Shown here: piece after piece, positions 27,893-36,619 of the stretch
Layout of the letters: each line of letters opens with the position of its first letter
Position numbering within the stretch: the stretch's first letter is position 1
Source of the DNA: Nocardioides rubriscoriae
GTDB taxonomy: Bacteria; Actinomycetota; Actinomycetes; Propionibacteriales; Nocardioidaceae
Assembly: GCF_008087085.1 (NCBI RefSeq)
Contig: NZ_VIYJ01000003.1
Span: 527,154-591,153 of the forward strand
DNA: 64,000 nucleotides
Reading direction: 5' to 3'
Program-made: the position numbers and the translations under genes
The notes under the pieces: generated by a model
What the model was told of the DNA's origin: nothing
Databases searched by the model: none
The model's input: the letters and a program-made list of their open reading frames with translations, nothing else

Positions 27893-28162
27893 ATGACAAC
27901 GATGGCTGCTCGTACCGACCGCACCGCGGTCGTCAACAGGGTCAAGCGCGCCCAGGGCCAGCTGGCCGGGGTGCTCCGCATGATCGAGGAGGAGCGCGAC
28001 CTCGCCTCGGTGATCACCCAGATCAAGGCCGTCTCCAGCGCGCTCGACCGCGCAGGGTTCGCCATGGTCGCCGCCGAGTGGCGCACCAGCGTCGACGACG
28101 GCGGCGACGTCACCCCCGAGAAGCTCGACAGCCTCGAGAAGCTCTTTCTCGCGCTGTCTTAG
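27893..28162 (+). CDS. CsoR/RcnR-fold regulator without metal ligands
   Basis: An 89-residue all-helical protein of the DUF156 (CsoR/RcnR/FrmR) family: VVNRVKRAQGQLAGVLRMIEEERD is the conserved first helix with its DNA-binding basic residues, then SVITQIKAVSSALDRAGFAMV. Family sensors need a Cys in the second helix (here Leu-Ala) and His/Cys near residue 60. This protein contains no Cys and no His at all, so it cannot bind Cu(I), Ni(II) or formaldehyde in the known way. An alternative ATG at 27902 suits the AAAGGA site (27885-27890) better. The palindrome at 27796 supports DNA binding. Its signal is unknown. Confidence 0.8.
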   Translation: MTTMAARTDRTAVVNRVKRAQGQLAGVLRMIEEERDLASVITQIKAVSSALDRAGFAMVAAEWRTSVDDGGDVTPEKLDSLEKLFLALS

Positions 28163-28449
28163 TCTGGCCGCTTACCGGTCGCCTCGCGCGGCCGGCCCGC
28201 GCTGCCTGGTAGCGCTGCCGCGGCCTGGTACGGCGGGCCGGACCCGCGCGGCGGGCCACCGGACGCGACGTGCGCCGTGGGGTCGGTTCGGTCTGTGGTC
28301 CGGGCACCTGTGCCCCGGGTCGGCCTCGCGCGGCGTGCCCGCGCTGCCTCGTCGTGCTGCCGCCGGTCGGGTCGTCTCGTACGGTTGCCGGCGCAACCTC
28401 CTCGACCGACGTGGGCGGACCGAGACGGAGTCTCGAAGTTACTGTGCGG
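28163..28449. other. 287-base gap with a degenerate family 3 repeat
   Basis: No open frame with a credible start is seen. The first 200 bases are G/C-rich and repeat CGCGCGGC-type words. At about 28375-28415 lies GTCTCGTACGGTTGCC, followed by GGCGCAACCTCCTCGACC, a diverged, inverted copy of the family 3 repeat found at 57415-57622. Confidence 0.5.
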
Positions 28450-28462
28450 TAATGTGGCGGGC

Positions 28463-28942
28463 ATGAGCCAGGTCCTCTCCCTGTGGCGCTCCGCGAGCGG
28501 TCTTCCTGTCGTCGGCAGCAGCGTCGGCAAGCGCCTGTTCTCGATCGCGTTCAGCCAGAAGGCGCCGTACTTCGCCACGATCCGCCCGCGCTTCGTCGAG
28601 ATCCGTCCCGACTACGCCGAGCTGGTCATCCCCAAGCGGCGCGGGGTGCACAACCATCTCGGCACCGTCCACGCGATCGCGTTGTGCAACGGCCTCGAGG
28701 CCGCCATGGGGGCGCTGGCCGAGGCCACCATCCCGGCCGACAAGCGCTGGATCCCCGAGGGCATGGACATCGCCTACACCGCGAAGGCGACCAGCGACAT
28801 CACCTGCACCGCCGAGACCGACCCCGAGCAGTGGACCGGTGACGACCCCCACGTGCCCGTGCGGGTCAAGGGCGTGCGCGACGACGGGACCGTCGTCATC
28901 GAGGGCGTCATCAAGCTGTGGGTGACCCCGAAGAAGGCGTGA
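28463..28942 (+). CDS. DUF4442 hotdog-fold protein
   Basis: A 159-residue protein of the DUF4442 family, hotdog-fold relatives of acyl-CoA thioesterases. IRPRFVEIRPDYAELVIPKRRGVHNHLGTVHAIALCNGLEAAMG is the core strand-helix-strand region, with HNHLGTVHA at the usual acyl-CoA thioesterase site, and DIAYTAKATSDITCTAE and VIEGVIKLWVTPKK close the sheet. The catalytic role is unproven. The ATG follows TAATGT (28450-28455) by seven bases, a leaderless start. It is a single-gene unit convergent with the ABC ATPase gene. Confidence 0.85.
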   Translation: MSQVLSLWRSASGLPVVGSSVGKRLFSIAFSQKAPYFATIRPRFVEIRPDYAELVIPKRRGVHNHLGTVHAIALCNGLEAAMGALAEATIPADKRWIPEGMDIAYTAKATSDITCTAETDPEQWTGDDPHVPVRVKGVRDDGTVVIEGVIKLWVTPKKA

Positions 28943-28961
28943 GGCCTACGGGCTGCCACGG

Positions 28962-29732
<771 letters not shown>

Positions 29733-29785
29733 GCGTCGACCCTAGCCCCGGGGATGACGCCGCCGCGGGCGCCTAAGGTGGGGGA

Positions 29786-29950
29786 GTGAGCGACCCCGAG
29801 CGCCGTACGGTGCTGAGCCGTGTCCCGGTGATGCTCTACCCCGGCATCGTGTTCCTCGTCATCGGCCTGCTGGTCCACGACCGACTGACCTTCTTCTTCG
29901 GGGGCGCGCTGCTGGTCTTCGCCTCGTTGCAGTGGGGTCGCAGCGCCTGA
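29786..29950 (+). CDS. Small two-helix membrane protein
   Basis: A 54-residue product with two hydrophobic stretches (VPVMLYPGIVFLVIGLLV and FFFGGALLVFASLQW) joined by the polar turn HDRLT, and a charged N-terminus SDPERRTVLS. The GTG start lies six bases after TAAGGT (29774-29779), the same leaderless layout as many genes here, which is the main reason to accept it. No family recognised. It sits just before miaB and may be read from the same region. Confidence 0.6.
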   Translation: MSDPERRTVLSRVPVMLYPGIVFLVIGLLVHDRLTFFFGGALLVFASLQWGRSA

Positions 29951-30036
29951 CCCGCGTGGGCCGCGCGGCCCACCGTGGCGTCCGGTTCCGGTGATTCCGG
30001 CCGACGCGCGCGACCGCCGTACGCTTGGCCACTGTC

Positions 30037-31536
30037 ATGCCAGCCACCGATGCCGCCCCCGAGCCGCGCACCTACGAGGTCAAGACCTACGGGTGCCAGA
30101 TGAACGTCCACGACTCCGAGCGGCTCAGCGGGTTGCTCGAGGGGGCGGGCTACACGCCGGCGCCCGCGGGCGAGCAGGCCGACGTGGTGGTCTTCAACAC
30201 CTGCGCGGTGCGCGAGAACGCCGACAACAAGCTCTACGGCAACCTGTCGCACCTCGCGCCGGTCAAGGCCAAGAACCCCTCGATGCAGATCGCGGTCGGC
30301 GGCTGCTTGGCGCAGAAGGACCGCGCCACGATCACCGAGCGGGCGCCGTACGTCGACGTCGTCTTCGGCACCCACAACATCGGCTCGCTGCCCGCCCTGC
30401 TCGACCGCGCCCGCTCGCAGGAGGAGGCGCAGGTCGAGATCCTCGAGTCGCTCGAGGTGTTCCCGTCGACGCTGCCGACCAAGCGCGACAGCGCCTACGC
30501 CGCCTGGGTGTCGGTCTCCGTGGGGTGCAACAACACCTGCACGTTCTGCATCGTGCCGGCGCTGCGCGGCAAGGAGAAGGACCGTCGTCCCGGCGACGTG
30601 CTCGCCGAGATCGAGGCGCTGGTCGCCGAGGGCGTCAGCGAGGTCACCCTGCTCGGCCAGAACGTCAACGCCTACGGCGTCGAGTTCGGCGACCGGCAGG
30701 CCTTCTCCAAGCTGCTGCGCGCCTGCGGCTCGATCGACGGCCTCGAGCGGGTGCGCTTCACCAGTCCGCACCCGGCCGAGTTCACCGACGACGTCATCGA
30801 GGCGATGGCCGAGACGCCCAACGTCATGCCGCAGCTGCACATGCCGCTGCAGTCGGGCTCCGACCGGCTGCTGCGACTGATGCGCCGCTCCTACCGTCGC
30901 GACAAGTACCTCGGCATCATCGAGCGGGTCCGCGCCGCGATCCCCGACGCCGCGATCACCACCGACATCATCGTCGGCTTCCCCGGCGAGACCGAGGAGG
31001 ACCACCTGGCCACGATGGACGTCGTGCGCCAGGCCCGGTTCGCGGGGGCTTTCACCTTCCAGTACTCCAAGCGCCCCGGCACCCCCGCCGCGACCATGGA
31101 CGACCAGGTGCCCGCCGACGTGCTGCGCGACCGCTACGACCGGCTCGTCACGCTGGTCAACGACGTCGCCTGGACCGAGAGCTTGGCCCTGGTCGGGCGC
31201 ACGGTCGAGCTCATGGTCTCCGAGGGCGAGGGCCGCAAGGACACCGAGACCAAGCGTCTCTCCGGTCGCGGGCCCGACAACCGCCTGGTGCACTTCGCCG
31301 CCCCCGAGGGGCCGGACGAGGCCGTGCGGCCGGGCGACTCGGTCACCGTCGAGATCACCTACGCCGCCCCGCACCACCTCGTCGCCGACCGGGTCGTCAG
31401 CACCCGGCGTACGCGGTCGGGCGACGCGTGGGAGGCGCGCACGCTGGCTCCGCCGCCGACGTCGACCGGCGTGGTCCTCGGGATGCCGACGGTCGGGATA
31501 CCCGTAGGGGTGTCCGAAGCGCCGACCTGCACGTAA
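30037..31536 (+). CDS. miaB: tRNA-2-methylthio-N6-dimethylallyladenosine synthase
   Basis: A 499-residue radical-SAM methylthiotransferase that adds the methylthio group to i6A37 of tRNAs made by MiaA. The N-terminal cluster Cys are Cys20 (TYGCQMN), Cys56 (FNTCAVRE) and Cys90 (VGGCLAQK). The radical-SAM triad is Cys164, Cys168 and Cys171 ([10 protein letters not shown]). A TRAM domain follows near the C-terminus. The ATG lies 11 bases after TACGCT, giving a very short leader. The extra C-terminal 30 residues after the TRAM domain are Pro/Thr-rich. miaA lies 2.6 kb downstream. Confidence 0.95.
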   Translation: MPATDAAPEPRTYEVKTYGCQMNVHDSERLSGLLEGAGYTPAPAGEQADVVVFNTCAVRENADNKLYGNLSHLAPVKAKNPSMQIAVGGCLAQKDRATITERAPYVDVVFGTHNIGSLPALLDRARSQEEAQVEILESLEVFPSTLPTKRDSAYAAWVSVSVGCNNTCTFCIVPALRGKEKDRRPGDVLAEIEALVAEGVSEVTLLGQNVNAYGVEFGDRQAFSKLLRACGSIDGLERVRFTSPHPAEFTDDVIEAMAETPNVMPQLHMPLQSGSDRLLRLMRRSYRRDKYLGIIERVRAAIPDAAITTDIIVGFPGETEEDHLATMDVVRQARFAGAFTFQYSKRPGTPAATMDDQVPADVLRDRYDRLVTLVNDVAWTESLALVGRTVELMVSEGEGRKDTETKRLSGRGPDNRLVHFAAPEGPDEAVRPGDSVTVEITYAAPHHLVADRVVSTRRTRSGDAWEARTLAPPPTSTGVVLGMPTVGIPVGVSEAPTCT

Positions 31537-31545
31537 CCTCTGCCG

Positions 31546-32277
31546 ATGCCCGCCGACCGTCCCACCATCCTCGCCACCTCAGGCGGCATCGACTACGGCA
31601 CGAGGACCAAGTGGTCCGTCGGCCCGCTCACCCACCACGCGGTGGAGCTGTCGGGCGTGACCGGACGGGCGCCGCGGGTCTGCTACCTCGGCACCGCCGG
31701 CGGCGACTCCGCCGAGGGCATCCGCAACTTCTACGACATGACCGTCGAGGAGGGCTGGCACGGCTCGCACGTCCAGCTGTTCTCCATGCCCAACGTCGCC
31801 GACATCACCGCGCACCTGCTCGCCCAGGACGTCGTGTGGGTCTTCGGCGGCAGTGTCGCCGGACTCCTGGCGATGTGGGAGCTGCACGGCGTCGGCGACG
31901 CGATGCGCGCCGCGTGGGAGGCCGGGGTCGTGCTCACCGGCGTCAGCGCCGGCTCGATCTGCTGGCACCAGGGCGGCACCACCGACTCCTTCGGCCCCGA
32001 CCTGCGCCCGATCACCAACGGGCTGGGCTTCCTGCCCTACTCCAACGGCGTCCACTACGACTCCGAGGAGCAGCGCCGTCCGCTCTTCCAGTCGCTCATC
32101 GCGTCGGGCGACCTGCCCGCGGGCTACGCCACCGACGACGGCGCCGGCGTGCTCTACCACGACACCGAGATGGTCGAGGCGCTCAGCGAGCGCGACGGGG
32201 CCCTGGCCTACTTCGTCGAGCGCGGCCCCGACGGCACCGCCGTCGAGACGGCGTTGGAGACGCGCTCGTTGCGCTGA
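31546..32277 (+). CDS. Peptidase E (S51 family)
   Basis: A 243-residue cytoplasmic serine peptidase related to PepE and cyanophycinase, which cleaves Asp-X dipeptides. The nucleophile motif GVSAGSICW (132-140) places Ser134. VFGGSVAGLL, the oxyanion region, precedes it. GFLPYSNGVHYDSEEQRRPLF carries the conserved His. The ATG is six bases after TAACCT (31534-31539), within a few bases of the miaB stop, so it has its own leaderless promoter. A role in peptide recycling is inferred from the family. Confidence 0.88.
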   Translation: MPADRPTILATSGGIDYGTRTKWSVGPLTHHAVELSGVTGRAPRVCYLGTAGGDSAEGIRNFYDMTVEEGWHGSHVQLFSMPNVADITAHLLAQDVVWVFGGSVAGLLAMWELHGVGDAMRAAWEAGVVLTGVSAGSICWHQGGTTDSFGPDLRPITNGLGFLPYSNGVHYDSEEQRRPLFQSLIASGDLPAGYATDDGAGVLYHDTEMVEALSERDGALAYFVERGPDGTAVETALETRSLR

Positions 32278-32307
32278 TCCACCGGCCTGTGGAGGAGCGG
32301 GTGCGCG

Positions 32308-32499
32308 ATGGTCGACTGCGGCCGCTTCCTGCTCGACGACGAGGCGCTCTGCGTCTTCGACTCAGCCCTCAGGTCGGGCTACAGCCATCGACGACTCGTC
32401 GCCCTGATACGCGACGTCCGCGGACCGCACGCGCGGCGGATGCGCCGGCTCGCCGCGCGGGCGACCGCGAAAGCGGCCCACCCGTTCGAGACCTGCATC
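32308..32499 (+). pseudogene. Fragment of an AbiEi/DUF559-like actinobacterial protein
   Basis: The frame begins with an ATG and a good GGAGGAG site (32291-32297). It encodes DDEALCVFDSALRSGYSHRRLVALIRDVRGPHARRMRRLAAR, then HPFETCIRD. This matches the middle of a large actinobacterial family (about 300 residues; AbiEi-like N-terminus, DUF559 endonuclease-like C-terminus) where the DALCVxDSALRxGY segment precedes NPFES. The N-terminal antitoxin-like part and the C-terminal nuclease-like part are absent, and the sequence after 32499 loses resemblance. I read it as a decayed internal fragment. The next 130 bases show nothing. Confidence 0.5.
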
Positions 32500-32626
32500 C
32501 GAGATCCTTACGGCCGCCGTAGCCGAACGTACAAAGGTGTGCCGCTACTGCGGTTGCGCCGCCTGAGCGAGCGTGAGCCGGGCGCTCAGGATGCAGTTGT
32601 GTACGTCCGGCTACGACGCCCGACGC

Positions 32627-32884
32627 TCACGTCGAGCGCGGGTCGCTGCTGGAGTAGCCCGACTTGGGCGGACCGGCGGGGTCGGGGTTGGTCTCCACCC
32701 CACCGGCGGACTGCTCGGGCGCGACGTCCTCGTCCGGGTCGCGGTGAGCCGGTCCGACGTCGCGGGTGCCGGTGGTGCCGACCTGACCGGGGCCCGTGGG
32801 GCCGACGGTCTCGGAGCTGACACCCATGGAGCCGTCGGTGTCCTGGTCGGACTCGGTGAGGTCGTAGGGGTCGTGGTCGCTCAT
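32627..32884 (-). CDS. Small acidic, disordered protein (85 aa)
   Basis: An 85-residue hydrophilic product rich in Asp, Gly, Pro, Ser and Thr (starts MSDHDPYDLTESDQDTDG), with no hydrophobic core and no Cys. It is predicted to be disordered. The ATG overlaps the stop of the upstream acidic gene by four bases (ATGA), which supports it as a real, coupled gene. It is the last gene of a five-gene minus-strand operon. I recognise no family. Confidence 0.6.
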   Translation of the reverse strand: MSDHDPYDLTESDQDTDGSMGVSSETVGPTGPGQVGTTGTRDVGPAHRDPDEDVAPEQSAGGVETNPDPAGPPKSGYSSSDPRST

Positions 32885-33171
32885 ACCGGCGACTCCTGCG
32901 AGCCCTGCCCGTCGTCGTCCTCGCCGCCGTCGCCCTTGGTCGCCTCGGTCGAGGTGTCCTCGCCCTGCGTGACCGCCAGCGGCAGCTCGCCGGTCACCGG
33001 GTTGTTGTCGGGGTCGAGGTCGCGCGGCACCGGGTCGGCGTCGGCGGCCTCACCGTCGACACCGTCGCCCTGCGGCACCGCGTCGGCACCGCCGGGGTTG
33101 GGCTCGCCGGGCTCGATCTCGGCATCGGGCTTGGGCCCCAGGTCGCTCAGGGCCGGGTCGGTCTCGGACAT
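32881..33171 (-). CDS. Small acidic, disordered protein (96 aa)
   Basis: A 96-residue protein, mostly Asp, Glu, Gly, Pro and Ala (MSETDPALSDLGPKPDAEIE...), lacking hydrophobic helices. A clear TGGAGGCACC binding site precedes the ATG. It is probably disordered. The composition resembles that of its two acidic neighbours without being an obvious duplicate. It follows the Nudix gene by 21 bases and couples to the next gene by ATGA. Function unknown. Confidence 0.65.
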   Translation of the reverse strand: MSETDPALSDLGPKPDAEIEPGEPNPGGADAVPQGDGVDGEAADADPVPRDLDPDNNPVTGELPLAVTQGEDTSTEATKGDGGEDDDGQGSQESPV

Positions 33172-33192
33172 GGTGCCTCCAGACGCGTCGGC

Positions 33193-33690
33193 TCAGAAAC
33201 CGAAGCTGGTGTAGGGATCGATGCTGCCCTCGCGCAGGCCGGTCAGCACCACCCGTTCGTGGGGTACGACGGGCTCGGGCAGGGCGGCCAGCGGCCACCA
33301 CCGCAGGTCGGCGCACTTGGTCGGCTCGACGATGCGCGGCTCACCGGTCCAGGAGCGGGCGGTGAAGAAGAAGTCGATCCGCTCGTCGATCGCCAGGTCG
33401 TGGCGCGTGCGCTGCATCGACGTGACGAACTGCAGGTCGAGGTCGGTCACGTCGACCTCCTCGAGGGCCTCGCGGCGCGCGGCCTCGACCGCGGTCTCGC
33501 CGCGCTCGACGTGCCCGGCCGCCGCGGCGGCCCAGTGGTCGTCCATGTAGCCGGTGTTGCGACGCAGCTGCAGCAGCACCTCGGTGCCGTCCTGGCCGTC
33601 ACGCAGCAGGAAGACGTAGGAGGCCGGGACCACGACGAACCGGCCGTGGTCGGCGGCGTACTGCGGGGTGTAGCCCTCGACCGTGCTCAC
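33193..33690 (-). CDS. Nudix hydrolase
   Basis: A 165-residue protein with a full Nudix box, GHVERGETAVEAARREALEEV (59-79, in the order G-x5-E-x7-RE-x2-EE), which binds Mg and hydrolyses nucleoside-diphosphate-linked compounds. The preceding strand VFLLRDGQDGTEVLLQLRRNTGYMDDHW and the late FFFTARSWTGEPRIVEPTKCADLRWWPL suit dNTP- or 8-oxo-dGTP-type members. The GTG starts seven bases after the stop of a 57-residue acidic gene and has no ribosome binding site, so translation is probably coupled. It is the only enzyme in this operon. Confidence 0.9.
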   Translation of the reverse strand: MSTVEGYTPQYAADHGRFVVVPASYVFLLRDGQDGTEVLLQLRRNTGYMDDHWAAAAAGHVERGETAVEAARREALEEVDVTDLDLQFVTSMQRTRHDLAIDERIDFFFTARSWTGEPRIVEPTKCADLRWWPLAALPEPVVPHERVVLTGLREGSIDPYTSFGF

Positions 33691-33697
33691 GGCGCGC

Positions 33698-33871
33698 TCA
33701 CTGCGACGGCTGGTCGAGCGAGGTCTCGGCGTTCTCCTCCTGCGTGACCTCGCCGGACGTCGTGGCGTCGGTGGCGTCTGAGGCGTCGGGCGCCTGGGAG
33801 TCGTGCTCGCCGGGCGGTGCCTCGTCGAGGTCGTAGGCCTCGTTGGACTCCTCGGGGACGGGCTGCGTCAC
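33698..33871 (-). CDS. Small acidic protein (57 aa)
   Basis: A 57-residue product, strongly acidic (VTQPVPEESNEAYDLDEAPPGEHDSQ, then Asp/Ala/Thr-rich), with no hydrophobic segment. The GTG overlaps the stop of the MT0933-like gene by four bases (GTGA), and this coupling is the main evidence. With the downstream acidic proteins it suggests a set of disordered, possibly stress-related proteins. Function unknown. Confidence 0.55.
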   Translation of the reverse strand: MTQPVPEESNEAYDLDEAPPGEHDSQAPDASDATDATTSGEVTQEENAETSLDQPSQ

Positions 33872-34071
33872 CGGATGTCGTCGTTCTTGCCGTCGAGCCC
33901 GTCGAGGGCGTCCTTGGCCTTGTCGGTCGCACCGGCGATCTTGTCGTGGTGCTTGCCGCCGGTCTTGTCGTCGGCGAGGTCGGCGGCCTTGTCGATGCCG
34001 TCGGCGATCTTGTCGCCGTGCTCGTCGACGGCGTCCTCGAGCTTGCCCTTGATGTCGTCCATGAAGCCCAC
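33868..34071 (-). CDS. MT0933-like (Rv0909-type) putative antitoxin
   Basis: A 67-residue charged helical protein (GFMDDIKGKLEDAVDEHGDKIADGIDKAADLADDKTGGKHHDKIAGATDKAKDALDGL). The alternating amphipathic pattern and the DDKTGGKxxDKI motif match the MT0933 antitoxin family; a similar repeat pattern occurs in CsbD and LEA-like stress proteins. The GTG start has AGGAGG five bases upstream. No toxin gene of the Rv0910 type follows; the partners are acidic proteins and a Nudix hydrolase. Antitoxin activity is therefore doubtful. First gene of the operon, divergent from miaA. Confidence 0.7.
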   Translation of the reverse strand: MGFMDDIKGKLEDAVDEHGDKIADGIDKAADLADDKTGGKHHDKIAGATDKAKDALDGLDGKNDDIR

Positions 34072-34117
34072 GGGATCCTCCTGAGGGACGGGGATGGGTC
34101 GTTGCCACACTACTGAC

Positions 34118-35056
34118 ATGCCCGCGCACGTCGATCCCCCGATCGTGGCGGTCGTCGGGCCGACCGCGGCGGGCAAGACGAGCCTGTCCCTCGACCTGGC
34201 CGAGCGGCTCGGGGGCGAGGTCGTCAACACCGACGCGATGCAGGTCTACCGCGGCATGGACGTCGGGACGGCCAAGCTCGCCCCCGCCGAGCGGCGCGGC
34301 ATCCCGCACCACCTGCTCGACCGGCTGTCGGTGCGGGAGCCGGCCACCGTCGCGCAGTTCCAGGGTTGGGCCCGCGAGGTCGTCGCCGAGCTGCGCGCAC
34401 GCCGTGCGACACCGGTGCTGGTGGGCGGCTCCGCGCTCTACACGCGGGCGATCCTCGACGACTTCGAGTTCCCGGCCACCGACGACTCCGTCCGGGCCCG
34501 CTGGGAGGCCGAGCTCGAGGCCGTCGGTCCCGCCGCCCTCTTCGACCGGCTGGCCGAGGTCGACCCCGAGGCCGCGGCGCGGATGCTGCCCGAGAACGGA
34601 CGGCGCACGGTCCGCGCGCTCGAGGTCATCGAGATCACCGGGCGGCCCTACTCGGCGTCGCTGCCGCACCTGACCTACCGCGACCCCCGCACGGTGCAGG
34701 TCGGCGTCGAGATCGACCGCGCAGTCCTCGACGCCCGCATCGAGCAACGTGTCCACGAGATGTACGACGGGCCCGACGGCGGCCTGGTCGCCGAGGTCGA
34801 GAGGCTGCTCGACGAGGGGCTGGCGCAGGGGCGCACCGCGTCGCGCGCGATCGGCTACGCCCAGGCCGCCGCCCACCTGGCCGGTGAGATCAGCCTCGAC
34901 GAGGCCCGCGACCGCACCGTCTTCGCGACCCGCCGCTTCGCCCGGCGCCAGATGGGCTGGTGGACCAAGGACCCCCGCATCGTCTGGGTGCCCCACGACG
35001 CCCCCGACCGCGTCGAGCGCGCGGTGGCTGCGGTGGGTGCGGTGGCTTCGCGCTGA
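34118..35056 (+). CDS. miaA: tRNA dimethylallyltransferase
   Basis: A 312-residue enzyme that adds a dimethylallyl group to A37 of tRNAs reading UNN codons, the substrate of MiaB. P-loop GPTAAGKT (14-21), DAMQVYRGMDVGTAK (39-53), GGSALYTRAIL and the late FARRQMGWW motif are all present; length is normal. The ATG follows CACACT by six bases (leaderless). The gene diverges from the acidic-protein operon. In mycobacteria dapF directly follows; here 4.6 kb of other genes separate them. Confidence 0.95.
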   Translation: MPAHVDPPIVAVVGPTAAGKTSLSLDLAERLGGEVVNTDAMQVYRGMDVGTAKLAPAERRGIPHHLLDRLSVREPATVAQFQGWAREVVAELRARRATPVLVGGSALYTRAILDDFEFPATDDSVRARWEAELEAVGPAALFDRLAEVDPEAAARMLPENGRRTVRALEVIEITGRPYSASLPHLTYRDPRTVQVGVEIDRAVLDARIEQRVHEMYDGPDGGLVAEVERLLDEGLAQGRTASRAIGYAQAAAHLAGEISLDEARDRTVFATRRFARRQMGWWTKDPRIVWVPHDAPDRVERAVAAVGAVASR

Positions 35057-35125
35057 GGGCAGCTCTGACCGACGAGAGCAATTTCGGTCGGGCGCGCGGC
35101 GTACGACGCCCCGCAGACTGAGGTC

Positions 35126-36025
35126 ATGGAGACCGGACGCGACCGCCTGCGCGAGCTGCTCGACGCGGTGCTCGACGAGGAGAGCACGTCGCTGGACCAC
35201 ATGGCCGGGCGCGCCCACGCCTCGCCGTTCCACTTCAGCCGCCAGCTGAGCCGCGGCGCCGGCGAGCCGCCGGTGGCCATGCGGCGCCGGGTGATGCTCG
35301 AGCGCGCGGCCTGGCAGCTGCGGCGGGGGAGCAGCGTCACCGACGCGGCGTTCGCGGCCGGCTACGAGTCCGTCGAGGGGTTCGCCCGCGCCTTCGCCCG
35401 CGCGTTCGGGCACCCGCCCAGCGCGACGCCGAAGGACGCCGACCACTGGCTGCCGGCCCCCAACGGCATCCACTTCCACCCGCCCACGTCGCTGTGGGTC
35501 CACACCACGGAGCAGCCCATGAACCCCGTCACCGACCTCATGGTCGGCCACGACCTCGACGACACCCGGGCCCTGCTCGACGGGGCGTCGGCCCTGTCCA
35601 CTGACGACTACCGCCGCGAGCAGCTCCCCGGCGCCACGGTCCTGGCCTGGGACGGCGAGGAGGCCTCGGTGGCCGCGGTGCTCGACCACCTCGTGTGGTC
35701 CAAGGAGGTCTGGCTGGCCGCGCTCGAGGGGGCCGACACCCCCGAGCACGGCAGCGACGAGCTGGCCTCGCTGGTCGCCCGCCACGACGCCGTCGCTCCT
35801 CGCTGGCGCAGCGTCTGGCGCGACGTCGACCGCCGTGGCGCCTGGGACGACGTCCTGGTCGACGCGCTGTGCGACCCGCCCGAGAGCTTCGTGATGAGCA
35901 GCGTCCTGGCCCACGTGCTGACCTACGCCGCCCACCGCCGTCAGCTCGTGCGCCTGATGCTGCGCGCCGGCGGCCACCAGGTCGACGACGGCGACCCCAT
36001 CACCTGGCTGAGGAGCAACCGATGA
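35126..36025 (+). CDS. AraC-type DNA-binding domain fused to DinB domain
   Basis: A 299-residue two-domain protein. Residues 1 to about 95 are an AraC double helix-turn-helix (SPFHFSRQLSRGAGEPPVAMRRRVMLERAAWQLRRG, then SVTDAAFAAGYESVEGFARAFARAFGHPPSA). From about 135 onwards lies a DinB/YfiT-like four-helix domain with possible metal ligands His192 (LDHLVW), His274 (LAHVLTYAAHRRQL) and neighbours. Binding a thiol or metal-activated signal through DinB while acting as an activator is inferred. The ATG is six bases after CAGACT. It overlaps the RibD-like gene by four bases, so that gene is the probable target and partner. Confidence 0.85.
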   Translation: METGRDRLRELLDAVLDEESTSLDHMAGRAHASPFHFSRQLSRGAGEPPVAMRRRVMLERAAWQLRRGSSVTDAAFAAGYESVEGFARAFARAFGHPPSATPKDADHWLPAPNGIHFHPPTSLWVHTTEQPMNPVTDLMVGHDLDDTRALLDGASALSTDDYRREQLPGATVLAWDGEEASVAAVLDHLVWSKEVWLAALEGADTPEHGSDELASLVARHDAVAPRWRSVWRDVDRRGAWDDVLVDALCDPPESFVMSSVLAHVLTYAAHRRQLVRLMLRAGGHQVDDGDPITWLRSNR

Positions 36026-36564
36026 CCCGCTACCGCTACTACACCGCCGCCAGCCTCGACGGCTTCCTCGCCGACGAGCACGACTCGCTGGCCTGGCTGT
36101 TCGTCCAGGAGCAGGACGACCCCGCCCACCACGACACCTTCATGACCGGCATCGGGGCGACGGTGATGGGAGCCACGACCTACGGCTGGCTCGTCGACCA
36201 CCTGGCTGACACCGGTGAGCCCTGGCCCTACGAGATCCCCTGCTTCGTCTTCACCCACCGCACCTGGGAGCCGCTGGCGGAGAGCGTCCGCTTCGTGTCC
36301 GGTACGCCGGGAGGGCACCGCTCCGCGATCGAGGTGGCCGCGGCGGGCCGAGACGTCTGGGTGGTCGGCGGCGGAGGGCTGGCCGCCGACCTCGCCGACG
36401 CCGGCATGCTCGACGAGGCCGAGGTCTCGATCGCACCGGTGACCCTGGGTTCGGGGCGCCCGCTGCTCCCGGGCCGCTTCGACCTGCGCCTGCGCGCAGC
36501 CGAACGCAACGGGGCGTTCCTCGTCGCCACCTACGACGTGCTCGGCCGCCCCACCACGTGGTGA
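36022..36564 (+). CDS. RibD C-terminal/dihydrofolate-reductase-like protein
   Basis: A 180-residue DHFR-fold protein. It starts TRYRYYTAASLDGFLADEHDSLAWL; GATVMGATTYGWL and DVWVVGGGGLAADLADAGMLDEAEVSIAPVTLGSGRPLLP carry the NADPH-binding glycine motif of the RibD_C family. True riboflavin reductases need further residues and a deaminase partner; the many stand-alone actinobacterial members are of unknown substrate. It is translationally coupled to the AraC-DinB regulator (ATGA). Confidence 0.85.
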   Translation: MTRYRYYTAASLDGFLADEHDSLAWLFVQEQDDPAHHDTFMTGIGATVMGATTYGWLVDHLADTGEPWPYEIPCFVFTHRTWEPLAESVRFVSGTPGGHRSAIEVAAAGRDVWVVGGGGLAADLADAGMLDEAEVSIAPVTLGSGRPLLPGRFDLRLRAAERNGAFLVATYDVLGRPTTW

Positions 36565-36619
36565 GCGACAGAAAACGAGATGCCGATGAGTCCGGCCTCC
36601 TGAGAGGGTCGACCCCACC

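Noticed and set aside
33868..34071. Toxin-antitoxin system at the MT0933-like gene
   Set aside because: No Rv0910-type toxin or other toxin frame is adjacent. The neighbours are acidic proteins and a Nudix hydrolase, so only family similarity is claimed.
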